Position numbers and translations under genes: made by a program. The notes beneath the pieces were generated by a model. That model was given only the letters and a program-made list of their open reading frames with translations. It was not told where the DNA came from and searched no databases. DNA of 6,697 nt from Firmicutes bacterium UBA3906. Lineage in GTDB: Bacteria; Bacillota; Clostridia; Caldicoprobacterales; DTU083. The stretch is from the NCBI GenBank assembly GCA_002391555.1, contig DGFG01000125.1:9020-15716 (forward strand), in the 5' to 3' direction. Positions 1 through 5,591 of this stretch are shown here, piece by piece (the stretch's first letter is position 1; the number at the start of each line of letters is the position of its first letter).

Positions 1-12
1 CTTGTCATCCAG

Positions 13-612
13 CTACATCTCCCTGCGTCCTTCAAAGGCCTTGCTCAGGGTCACCTCATCTGCGTACTCGAGGTCACCACCTACAGGGATACCATGGGCA
101 ATACGTGTAACCTTTATGCCCAAGGGCTTTAGGAGTCTTGAGACATACATGGCTGTAGCCTCCCCCTCCACATCAGGATTTGTAGCCATAACTACTTCCT
201 TTACTCCATCATTTTGGACTCTGTGAAGTAGCTCCTTGATCCTTATATCATCTGGACCAACACCCTCCATAGGTGATATGGTACCGTGAAGAACATGGTA
301 TAGGCCCCTGTAGTCCCTAGTCCTTTCCATGGCGACTACATCCCTAGGATCTTTTACAACACATATAACAGACCCATCCCGCTTTGGACTACTGCAAATT
401 CTACATGGATCTGCGTCTGTTAGATTGCAACAAACAGAACAGTGCCTTATACCTTCCTTGGCATCTAGGATTGCCTTTGTAAGCCGCTGGGCCCCTTCCT
501 TTGGCATATCCAAAATATGAAATGCTAGGCGCTGGGCTGTTTTACCTCCGACACCTGGGAGCCTTGACAGTTCATTTATCAATCGGGCTATTGGTTCAAT
601 AAAAAAATCCAC
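13..612 (-). CDS. recR: Recombination mediator protein RecR
   Basis: RecR acts in the cytoplasm with RecO (and RecF) to load RecA onto SSB-coated single-stranded DNA during gap repair. The 199-residue product has the usual family length and architecture. An N-terminal helix-hairpin-helix region contains [14 protein letters not shown] (18-31). A four-cysteine zinc site follows (C58, C61, C70, C73; C62 is an extra Cys). A Toprim domain runs from about residue 81 to 175, with [11 protein letters not shown] and [11 protein letters not shown]. The C-terminal [16 protein letters not shown] segment (170-185) is typical of RecR. The start is GTG at 612-610; a weak GGGG lies 8 nt upstream, so initiation may depend on translation of the preceding gene, 33 nt away. 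It is the last visible gene of the dnaX-ybaB-recR block. Assignment is by recognised motifs and synteny. Confidence 0.97.
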   Translation of the reverse strand: MDFFIEPIARLINELSRLPGVGGKTAQRLAFHILDMPKEGAQRLTKAILDAKEGIRHCSVCCNLTDADPCRICSSPKRDGSVICVVKDPRDVVAMERTRDYRGLYHVLHGTISPMEGVGPDDIRIKELLHRVQNDGVKEVVMATNPDVEGEATAMYVSRLLKPLGIKVTRIAHGIPVGGDLEYADEVTLSKAFEGRREM

Positions 613-645
613 AAGTATGACCCCACAACTTTCAATAAGATATAT

Positions 646-984
646 TTAAAAGAGTCCTGGAGGCATTCCCATACCGCCAGTTAATTTAGCCATCTCACTT
701 TGTACCATCTCATCGGCCTTTCTAAGGGCCTCATTTACAGCAGCTAAAATCAGATCCTGTAGCATCTCAACGTCATCAGGGTCTACTGCCTCTTCTTGTA
801 TTTCAATACTTAGTACTTCTTTTTTACCATTTGCGACTACAGTAACCATACCGCCACCTACTGTAGCATCTACAGTCTTTTCCTCTAGTTCTTCTTGCAT
901 TCTTTCCATTTGCTCCTGCATCTTTTTTGCTTGCTTCATTAGGTTATTCATATTCCCCATACCGGGAAAACCGCCTCTGGCCAT
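646..984 (-). CDS. YbaB/EbfC family nucleoid-associated protein
   Basis: This is a small DNA-binding protein of the YbaB/EbfC family (YaaK in Bacillus), which forms dimers with a tweezer-like shape and is proposed to act as a nucleoid-associated factor. The 112-residue product has the normal length. A Gly/Met-rich N-terminus ([20 protein letters not shown]) leads into a charged coiled coil (about 10-37, many Gln, Glu and Met). The central strand region [20 protein letters not shown] (43-62) is characteristic. A helical stretch, [17 protein letters not shown], follows, and the tail [10 protein letters not shown] is typical. The ATG start has a near-perfect Shine-Dalgarno AAGGAGGA 7 nt upstream. 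It lies between dnaX (53 nt gap) and recR (33 nt gap), the conserved order in Bacillota. A separate promoter may lie at the end of dnaX. The biological role of this family remains loosely defined. Confidence 0.96.
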   Translation of the reverse strand: MARGGFPGMGNMNNLMKQAKKMQEQMERMQEELEEKTVDATVGGGMVTVVANGKKEVLSIEIQEEAVDPDDVEMLQDLILAAVNEALRKADEMVQSEMAKLTGGMGMPPGLF

Positions 985-990
985 TATAAA

Positions 991-998
991 TCCTCCTT
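991..998 (-). promoter_or_regulatory. Strong ribosome binding site of the ybaB-family gene
   Basis: On the minus strand AAGGAGGA ends 6-7 nt before ATG at 984. It is the strongest Shine-Dalgarno of the leftward block and fixes the start of the YbaB-family gene. Confidence 0.85.
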
Positions 999-1019
999 AA
1001 AAAACATTTGTACTTAAGA

Positions 1020-1028
1020 ATTATACCA
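1020..1028 (-). promoter_or_regulatory. Candidate extended -10 promoter for ybaB-recR
   Basis: The minus strand reads TGGTATAAT, a perfect -10 hexamer (1025-1020) preceded by the TGn extension. The position 17 nt upstream (1048-1043, AGGAAA) is a poor -35, so activity would rest on the extended -10. It lies just after the dnaX stop codon. The expected start near 1013 would leave a leader of about 30 nt containing the strong ribosome binding site. The same ten bases, ATGGTATAAT, occur upstream of dnaX. This is inferred from sequence only. Confidence 0.55.
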
Positions 1029-1037
1029 TATCATCCT

Positions 1038-2750
1038 TTATTTTTCCTCTAAAACCTCAACTGAATCTGCACCAAAGATCTCAATAGCCTTTTTGACTAT
1101 ATAGTCTTCATCCTCTACTGTTTCAGCTTCTATCATATCTTCGTCCTCTATCAGGCACTTTAATCTAAGGTCTGTTCCTGTTAACTGTTTTATCAAGCCT
1201 TCTAGATAGGCCTTGTTGTCTTCCTTGTCTATAGCTGCAGCATAAAAGCCCTGCATGGGAGGGAAATAAAGGATTAGCCTATTTTCCTTTAGCCTAGGCT
1301 TAGCGTCGGCCAATAGTCCATATATTGCTATCCTGTCCTTTCTGACTAGCTCTAGTATTTGGGACCAGTTAGCCATAGGGTCTTTGACCTTGGCCTTTGC
1401 CCCTTCATCCTTAGGCATGGGTATAGAGTCAGGCTCAAGACTAGATTCAGGCCCAGGGTCAGACTCGTAGTCCTCTTTAGCTGGGACCCTTTCTACTATA
1501 TCAATACTTGCATTTGGGCTTGGCTCTTTTTCATAGACTGCTACTGCCTCTGTCATTTGACGGGGCAGCCGCTGGCTATTGTCTTTGACCTGCTTTTCTA
1601 AAAGCTCTATCCTGTCAATTAGGGCATCATAGGAGTCCTCCTGGGAGGGCCTGCAAATCTTTATAAGTGCTAGCTCTAGGAGTATCCTGGGCTGACTGCT
1701 TTTCTTTATATACGCTAGTAGCTCTGAAAGTATTTCAACTGCCCTTACTAGTCTGGTCTCGCTTGCCCCCTGGGCCTGGTTAATTAGCCTGTCAAGCTCA
1801 GAGCTTTCCCTGTCTATTAAGTCTGAAGGCTTGTCACAAAGCTTTGCTACTAGCATATCTCTTAAATGGCCGTTGAGGCCCTTTACAAAAACAGATAGGT
1901 CCTTGCCATTGTCAACTAGTTTATTTATAGCTTCAAGTAGTCCCTGGACCCTGCCAGCTATCAGGTCATCGACAGTTGTGAATAAAAAGTCCTGGCTAGC
2001 AGTCCCTAGGATAGATAGGATACCTTCATTGCTAATCTTTTTGCCATACAGGCCCATGCTCTGGTCTAAAAGGCTCAGGGCATCACGAGCCCCGCCCTCT
2101 GCCTGCCTGGCTATGCTGTATAGGGCGCTCTCCTCTATATCAAGCCCTTCCTTCTGGGCTATAGACCTAATCCATTCTACAATTGTCCCCTGGCCTATCC
2201 TCTTAAAATCAAAACGTTGGCAGCGGGACAAAATCGTAGCAGGTAGTTTATGGGGCTCAGTAGTAGCCAGTATAAATACAACATGCTTTGGTGGTTCCTC
2301 TAAGGTTTTTAGCAGTGCATTAAAGGCTCCCTGGGACAGCATGTGTACCTCATCTATGATATAGACCTTGTAACTACCCTTTGTAGGGGGGAATTTAACC
2401 TTTTCCCTAAGGTCTCTAACATCATCAACACTGTTGTTGGAGGCAGCATCTATCTCTATTATATCCATATTGCTACCCGATGCCATACTCTCACAAACAT
2501 CGCAGACACCACAGGGACCGTCCTCTTTGATATTCTCACAATTTATGGCCTTTGAGAAAACCTTGGCAGTACTGGTCTTGCCCGTCCCCCTAGGACCACA
2601 AAAAAGATAGGCATGGGCAATCTGTCCATTCTTAATCTGGTTTTTCAAGGTGCGTATAACCATATCTTGGCCAACTATACCGTCAAAACTATCTGGCCTG
2701 TGCTTCCTATATAGTGCTTTATACTCTTCACTCAAAATAGATACACTCAC
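1038..2750 (-). CDS. dnaX: DNA polymerase III subunit gamma/tau (clamp loader)
   Basis: DnaX is the AAA+ ATPase of the clamp loader, which opens and loads the beta sliding clamp and links polymerase to helicase. Numbered from the in-frame TTG at 2771 (577 residues), it shows YKALYRKHRP at the N-terminus, Walker A GPRGTGKTS (59-67), a zinc site C78-C87-C90-C93, Walker B VYIIDEVHML (136-145), sensor 1 ATTEPHKLP, and the SRC arginine-finger motif (182-184). An acidic, Pro/Ser/Glu-rich linker follows (about 400-470), then a tau-type C-terminal domain. I prefer GTG at 2750 (570 aa) because AAGGTGA lies just upstream. TTG at 2735 (565 aa, MSEEYKALYRKHRP) is also possible and is closest to usual family N-termini. 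TTG 2771 would sit only about 9 nt from the predicted transcript start with no ribosome site. I see no A-rich slippery heptamer for a short gamma form. Confidence 0.96.
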   Translation of the reverse strand: MSVSILSEEYKALYRKHRPDSFDGIVGQDMVIRTLKNQIKNGQIAHAYLFCGPRGTGKTSTAKVFSKAINCENIKEDGPCGVCDVCESMASGSNMDIIEIDAASNNSVDDVRDLREKVKFPPTKGSYKVYIIDEVHMLSQGAFNALLKTLEEPPKHVVFILATTEPHKLPATILSRCQRFDFKRIGQGTIVEWIRSIAQKEGLDIEESALYSIARQAEGGARDALSLLDQSMGLYGKKISNEGILSILGTASQDFLFTTVDDLIAGRVQGLLEAINKLVDNGKDLSVFVKGLNGHLRDMLVAKLCDKPSDLIDRESSELDRLINQAQGASETRLVRAVEILSELLAYIKKSSQPRILLELALIKICRPSQEDSYDALIDRIELLEKQVKDNSQRLPRQMTEAVAVYEKEPSPNASIDIVERVPAKEDYESDPGPESSLEPDSIPMPKDEGAKAKVKDPMANWSQILELVRKDRIAIYGLLADAKPRLKENRLILYFPPMQGFYAAAIDKEDNKAYLEGLIKQLTGTDLRLKCLIEDEDMIEAETVEDEDYIVKKAIEIFGADSVEVLEEK

Positions 2751-2752
2751 TT

Positions 2753-2759
2753 TCACCTT
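2753..2759 (-). promoter_or_regulatory. Ribosome binding site that favours the GTG start of dnaX
   Basis: AAGGTGA on the minus strand matches the anti-Shine-Dalgarno over AGGTGA. Its AGG lies 5 nt before GTG at 2750. It lies downstream of TTG 2771 and so cannot serve that codon, and it is about 20 nt from TTG 2735. Confidence 0.5.
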
Positions 2760-2786
2760 GACTTTTGGCAAATTAATATCAAGGTC

Positions 2787-2815
2787 ATTATACCATAAAG
2801 GCTATGTATTTGTTA
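2787..2815 (-). promoter_or_regulatory. Extended -10 promoter of dnaX
   Basis: The minus strand carries a perfect TATAAT (2792-2787) preceded by TGG, an extended -10. The position 17 nt upstream (2815-2810) reads TAACAA, a weak -35. Transcription would start near 2780, giving a leader of about 30 nt to GTG 2750. It lies just downstream of the SRP RNA terminator, so dnaX appears to be separately transcribed. Confidence 0.65.
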
Positions 2816-2840
2816 GCAAAGACCTTAAATGCTTTTGGGC

Positions 2841-2894
2841 AAATTAAAAGGACTTAAAGCACAATTGACACTAGCCAAATTGCATTTAAGTCCT
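2841..2894 (-). terminator. Rho-independent terminator of the SRP RNA gene
   Basis: Read leftward, AGGACTTAAA (2894-2885) pairs perfectly over 10 bp with TTTAAGTCCT (2858-2849). Inner bases GCAATT and AATTGTGC extend the stem with one bulge. The hairpin is followed directly by TTTAATTT on the minus strand. It begins about 9 nt after the SRP RNA 3' end and lies before the dnaX promoter, the right place to stop the small RNA transcript. Confidence 0.75.
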
Positions 2895-2902
2895 AATTAA
2901 AA

Positions 2903-3175
2903 TATGCTGTGCACCTATCCTCGATAAACACCCACAAGCGGTAACCTAACAGTTAACTCCGGTTAGGCTTCCCCACGGCACACGAAAGTGTCCACTTACT
3001 GCTGCTTCCTTCCGGACCTGACAGGGTTCATGGAGTTCCGTTGCGTAGGACCCAACCATCCTCATCACTTATTAGGGCCAGCCCCCACAGGTGCAGACCT
3101 CAAATAGGGATTCGACCTCGCTATAGCGGATTGCGAGCTACAGGGCGCCGCTAACTCCCCGTCTAGCACAGCAAA
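2903..3175 (-). ncRNA. ffs: Signal recognition particle RNA (long, Bacillus type with Alu domain)
   Basis: This RNA is the scaffold of the signal recognition particle; it binds Ffh and targets nascent membrane and secreted proteins to FtsY and SecYEG. The diagnostic S-domain core, GTCAGGTCCGGAAGGAAGC with the GGAA tetraloop, lies at 3022-3004 on the minus strand. The ends pair: GCTGTGC (3172-3166) with GCACAGC (2912-2906). The 5' part, GGGGAGTTAGCGGCGCCCTG then CGCAATCCGC and GTCGAATCCC, matches the Alu domain known from Bacillus scRNA, so this is the long form of about 270 nt and not the 4.5S form. The exact 5' and 3' ends are estimated; in Bacillus a longer precursor is trimmed by RNases. 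It lies directly before dnaX, as in Bacillus. Confidence 0.96.
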
Positions 3176-3205
3176 CTTTATATCTGTGGAAAATAAAGGA
3201 CCCTG

Positions 3206-3233
3206 TTTATATAGGTCCCATATGGTACACCAA
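3206..3233 (-). promoter_or_regulatory. Possible SRP RNA promoter
   Basis: On the minus strand TTGGTG (3233-3228) and TATAAA (3211-3206) are spaced by 16 nt, which would start transcription about 24-26 nt before the mature 5' end. A competing option is the perfect TATAAT at 3240-3235, which lacks a good -35 and would give a leader of about 50 nt. TTGACT (3246-3241) is a good -35 but has no matching -10. The promoter is likely in this stretch, but I cannot decide which pair is used. Confidence 0.35.
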
Positions 3234-3410
3234 TATTATAAGTCAATGACCCATTTAATATACAGCTAGTAAAATCATGGGCCCGACTTAACTTATTGTA
3301 CTATTTAGCCAGCCAATATTCAAGTGTTTTTTCTTGCCAGACTAAAAGCCTGGCCCCTTGCTCTTTGGCCCGGTCCTTTTAGCAGTTCTTAGATTAAAAA
3401 AACTTTTTGC

Positions 3411-3430
3411 AATTGACCTGAATTGACCTA
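3411..3430. repeat. Two tandem 10-bp units upstream of deoC
   Basis: AATTGACCTG is followed at once by AATTGACCTA, 9 of 10 bases identical. The pair ends 10 nt before the proposed -35 of deoC, one DNA turn apart in phase, so it could be a two-site regulator target. It could equally be chance in AT-rich DNA. Confidence 0.5.
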
Positions 3431-3440
3431 GAAAGAATTA

Positions 3441-3469
3441 AGGACACAGGGGCCCTTTAATGGTAAGAT
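3441..3469 (+). promoter_or_regulatory. Candidate promoter of the deoC operon
   Basis: AGGACA (3441-3446, 4 of 6 matches to the -35) and TAAGAT (3464-3469, -10) are separated by 17 nt, and TGG before the -10 supplies the extended element. Transcription would begin near 3476, leaving about 28 nt to ATG 3504. Confidence 0.5.
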
Positions 3470-3489
3470 AAGAGGGTAGATATGGATTT

Positions 3490-3494
3490 AGGAG
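3490..3494 (+). promoter_or_regulatory. Ribosome binding site that decides the deoC start
   Basis: AGGAG directly abuts the upstream ATG at 3495, leaving no spacing, but lies 9 nt before ATG at 3504. The second ATG is therefore the likely start. Confidence 0.75.
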
Positions 3495-3503
3495 ATGATA
3501 TTA

Positions 3504-4172
3504 ATGCATAAAATAGAAAAAAACAAGCTGGCCAAAATGATTGACCACACAAATCTAAGGGCTGATGCACAGATGATAGATATGGAAAGGGCCTGCCAGG
3601 AGGCTATAGAAAATGGCTTTGCTGCTGTATGTGTTAACCCCTCTTTTGTAAGACTAGTAGCAGACAGGCTAAAAAATAGTCAGGTCAAGGTCTGTACTGT
3701 AGTAGGCTTTCCCCTAGGGGCAAGCGATAGTAGGGTCAAGGCCTTTGAGTGCGAAAGAGCCCTTGAGCATGGGGCCCAAGAGATTGACATGGTTATAAAT
3801 GTTGGCATGCTAAAGGATAGAAGGCTTGATCTAGTTAAAAAGGATATTGGCCTAGTAGTTGAGGCCTCCTCCTCAGCCCTAGTAAAGGTGATAATAGAGA
3901 CCTGCTACTTAACAGATGAGGAAAAGCTCATAGCCTGCCAGCTGGCCAAAGAGGCCGGTGCTGATTTTGTAAAAAGCTCTACAGGCTTAGGACCCGGGGG
4001 AGCAAATGTAGGAGATATTGCCCTTATGAGCAGGGCTGTCGGTAGCTTTATGGGGGTTAAGGCCTCAGGTGGTATCAGGAGCCTAAAAGATGCCCTAGCC
4101 ATGATTGAAGCTGGGGCCACAAGGATAGGGACAAGCTCAGGGATAAAAATAATAAAGGAGCTAGAGGGCTAA
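3504..4172 (+). CDS. deoC: Deoxyribose-phosphate aldolase
   Basis: DeoC is a cytoplasmic class I aldolase that splits 2-deoxyribose 5-phosphate into glyceraldehyde 3-phosphate and acetaldehyde, feeding deoxynucleoside carbon into glycolysis. The 222-residue product (from ATG 3504) is a TIM-barrel enzyme of standard bacterial length. It contains IDHTNL (13-18), CVNPSFV (43-49), VCTVVGFPLG (63-72) and EIDMVINVG (93-101) with the acidic catalytic D95. The Schiff-base lysine K157 is in DFVKSSTG, and the second active-site lysine K186 is in GVKASGGIR. All three key residues match the E. coli positions 102, 167 and 201. An in-frame ATG at 3495 is rejected because its ribosome site would touch it. 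The next gene starts 1 nt after the stop, so the two are co-transcribed and probably translationally coupled. No other nucleoside catabolism gene is visible nearby. Confidence 0.96.
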   Translation: MHKIEKNKLAKMIDHTNLRADAQMIDMERACQEAIENGFAAVCVNPSFVRLVADRLKNSQVKVCTVVGFPLGASDSRVKAFECERALEHGAQEIDMVINVGMLKDRRLDLVKKDIGLVVEASSSALVKVIIETCYLTDEEKLIACQLAKEAGADFVKSSTGLGPGGANVGDIALMSRAVGSFMGVKASGGIRSLKDALAMIEAGATRIGTSSGIKIIKELEG

Positions 4173-4173
4173 A

Positions 4174-5412
4174 ATGAGTCAGGATAAAAAACAGGTATTG
4201 GTAGTAGGAGGCGGGCCTGCTGGCATGCTGGCAGCTGCAGTAGCTGGCAGCCGTGGCCTTGATGTAAGCTTGATTGAAAAAAATGAAAAGCTGGGCAAAA
4301 AGCTTTATATTACAGGCAAGGGCCGGTGTAATGTTACCAATGCCGCAGAAGATATAGAGGACCTTATCGCAAATGTACCAACTAACGGCAAGTTTTTATA
4401 CAGTGCCTTTTACAGCTTTTCTAACCAGGACCTAATAAAGCTTTTAAACTCTCTTGGCCTCAAGACCAAGGTTGAAAGGGGAAACAGGGTCTTTCCAGTA
4501 TCGGACAAGTCCTCCGATGTTATAAAAACCCTAGAGTCCTATCTTAGAAAAAACAAGGTAAGGATAGAGCGGGCTGAGGCAAAGGACATATTAGTAAAGG
4601 ACGGTAGGGTCAAGGGTCTAGAGCTAAAAGACGGCAGGCTCTTAAACTGTTCTAGCCTGATACTAGCAACAGGTGGCCTATCATATCCTTCGACTGGGTC
4701 CACTGGAGACGGCTTTAAGATGGCAGAAAGGCTTGGCCATACCATAAGTCCCTTGAGACCCTCACTGGTCCCCATAGAAACAATGGAGGACTGGCCAAGG
4801 GATGCCCAGGGCCTATCCCTTAAAAATGTAGCAGTTAGGGTCAGTGATAAGAGGGGCAGAAAGGTCTATGAGGACTTTGGGGAGATGATCTTTACCCATT
4901 TTGGTGTGTCAGGTCCCCTTATCCTGTCAGCTAGCTCCTATATGGGAAAGGCAGACCCTAAGGGCTATCGGCTATCAATAGACCTAAAGCCAGCCCTGTC
5001 CGAGGAAAAGCTTGACCTTAGACTACTGAGGGATTTTGAAAAGCATTCACGAAAAAACTTTTCTAATTCCCTAGATGACCTTTTGCCAAAAAAACTTATC
5101 CCCATTATCATAAGCCTATCTAATATAGAAGCTGACAAGCCAGTTAATCAGCTAACCAGGGAGGACCGTCATAGGCTTGTAAAGCTTATAAAGGGCCTAG
5201 ACCTAACTATAAAAGGCTACAGGCCCATCAGCGAGGCCATAGTTACATCAGGGGGAGTTTCAGTAAAGGAAATTGACCCTGCCACTATGGAATCCAAGCT
5301 AGTAGCCGGCCTTTATTTTGCAGGGGAGATTATAGATGTTGATGCCTATACTGGAGGCTTTAATATGCAAATAGCCTTTTCAACTGGCTATTTGGCAGGC
5401 AGTAATTGCTGA
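4174..5412 (+). CDS. BaiN/HI0933 (YhiN) family FAD-dependent oxidoreductase
   Basis: This is a predicted FAD-binding oxidoreductase of the HI0933/YhiN family, named BaiN/RdsA after a bile-acid-linked member; the true substrate of most members is unknown. The 412-residue product has the usual length. It opens with a Rossmann dinucleotide motif VVGGGPAGMLAA (10-21) and a strand-end acid at E35. It then has the family signature LYITGKGRCNVTN (44-56), a middle motif ATGGLSYPSTGSTGDG (165-180), and the C-terminal FAD-closing segment YFAGEIIDVDAYTGGFN (381-397) followed by QIAFSTGYLAG. No signal peptide or membrane segment is seen. GAGGG lies 5 nt before ATG, inside the end of deoC, and only 1 nt separates the genes, pointing to coupled translation. 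Pairing with deoC gives no clear functional hint. Bile-acid activity should not be assumed from the family name. Confidence 0.93.
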   Translation: MSQDKKQVLVVGGGPAGMLAAAVAGSRGLDVSLIEKNEKLGKKLYITGKGRCNVTNAAEDIEDLIANVPTNGKFLYSAFYSFSNQDLIKLLNSLGLKTKVERGNRVFPVSDKSSDVIKTLESYLRKNKVRIERAEAKDILVKDGRVKGLELKDGRLLNCSSLILATGGLSYPSTGSTGDGFKMAERLGHTISPLRPSLVPIETMEDWPRDAQGLSLKNVAVRVSDKRGRKVYEDFGEMIFTHFGVSGPLILSASSYMGKADPKGYRLSIDLKPALSEEKLDLRLLRDFEKHSRKNFSNSLDDLLPKKLIPIIISLSNIEADKPVNQLTREDRHRLVKLIKGLDLTIKGYRPISEAIVTSGGVSVKEIDPATMESKLVAGLYFAGEIIDVDAYTGGFNMQIAFSTGYLAGSNC

Positions 5413-5428
5413 TAGCTAGACCAGTCCT

Positions 5429-5443
5429 TAGGCCTATGGCCTA
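5429..5443 (+). repeat. Short inverted repeat downstream of the flavoprotein gene
   Basis: TAGGCC and GGCCTA flank a TAT loop, giving a compact 6-bp stem 17 nt after the stop codon. No T-run follows, so it is not a standard rho-independent terminator. It could protect the deoC transcript 3' end or be incidental. Confidence 0.4.
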
Positions 5444-5499
5444 GAGCCTATAGTGGCCAAAGCAAATGATAAAGGACCTAGCGATTTTAGAAAATCAAC

Positions 5500-5528
5500 T
5501 TGCATAGAATAAATTTACGTGCTATACT
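5500..5528 (+). promoter_or_regulatory. Extended -10 promoter of the small downstream gene
   Basis: TATACT (5523-5528) is preceded by TGC, an extended -10, and TTGCAT (5500-5505, only the TTG conserved) lies exactly 17 nt upstream. Transcription would begin near 5535, inside the palindrome at 5529-5552, which would therefore block it when occupied. Confidence 0.6.
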
Positions 5529-5552
5529 ATGACAGAACATATGTTCTGTCAT
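5529..5552. promoter_or_regulatory. Perfect 24-bp palindrome, probable LexA (SOS) operator
   Basis: The palindrome is centred between 5540 and 5541 and contains AGAACATATGTTCT. Its core fits GAAC-N4-GTTC, the established LexA box of Gram-positive bacteria (the Bacillus consensus has C and G at the outer positions where this has A and T). It begins directly after the -10 and spans the predicted start site, classic for a repressor. Alternative: as RNA it folds into a GACAGAAC/GTTCTGTC stem followed by ATTCTTTTTT, so it may also terminate readthrough from the flavoprotein gene. Both could be true. No lexA gene is in the window. Confidence 0.6.
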
Positions 5553-5563
5553 TCTTTTTTAAA

Positions 5564-5570
5564 AAGGAGG
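5564..5570 (+). promoter_or_regulatory. Strong but misplaced Shine-Dalgarno AAGGAGG
   Basis: AAGGAGG is a near-ideal ribosome site, yet the first in-frame ATG of the small gene is 21 nt away (5592). At normal distances there is only an ATT (5577, 6 nt, in frame with the gene) and a TTG (5579, 8 nt, out of frame) that opens a three-codon frame ending in TAG at 5588-5590, just before ATG 5592. Confidence 0.7.
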
Positions 5571-5591
5571 TAGGCTATTTGGCCGTATAGT

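Larger units (their letters stand above)
3176..3503. other. Gene-free divergent intergenic region
   Basis: No convincing reading frame or RNA gene is visible between the SRP RNA and deoC. The region holds candidate leftward promoter elements (3206-3246), an imperfect hairpin at 3336-3354 (GCCAG/CTGGC with inner CT/AG pairs and no T-run), an A-tract at 3395-3402, a 10-bp tandem repeat (3411-3430) and the deoC promoter. The rest is AT-rich sequence in which I see nothing definite. Confidence 0.6.

Noticed and set aside
1831..2364. Plus-strand 177-codon open frame inside dnaX
   Set aside because: It is the antisense shadow of a clearly conserved clamp loader gene, is Ser/Leu/Arg-rich without motifs, and has no ribosome site.
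1038..2750. Programmed frameshift in dnaX giving a short gamma subunit
   Set aside because: No A-AAA-AAG or long A-run is visible on the coding strand after the ATPase region; as in Bacillus, a single long form is likely.
2903..3175. A tRNA gene in the structured stretch (TTCGA-like and GC-rich parts)
   Set aside because: No cloverleaf with a CCA-side acceptor stem can be drawn; the stretch is fully explained by the SRP RNA.
3336..3354. GCCAG/CTGGC hairpin as a terminator or riboswitch piece
   Set aside because: It has no T-run on either strand, lies upstream of the deoC promoter so would not be in its mRNA, and matches no riboswitch core I recognise.
3482..3509. Nine-codon frame (ATG 3482 to TAA 3507) overlapping the deoC start, as a leader peptide
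   Set aside because: Its ribosome site GAGGG (3472-3476) would lie at or before the predicted transcript start near 3476, and the peptide has no regulatory codon run.
5483..5496. GATTTT/AAAATC inverted repeat before the small gene promoter as an operator
   Set aside because: The arms are short, AT-only except the ends, and easily arise by chance; the loop of 2 nt is too small for a stable hairpin.
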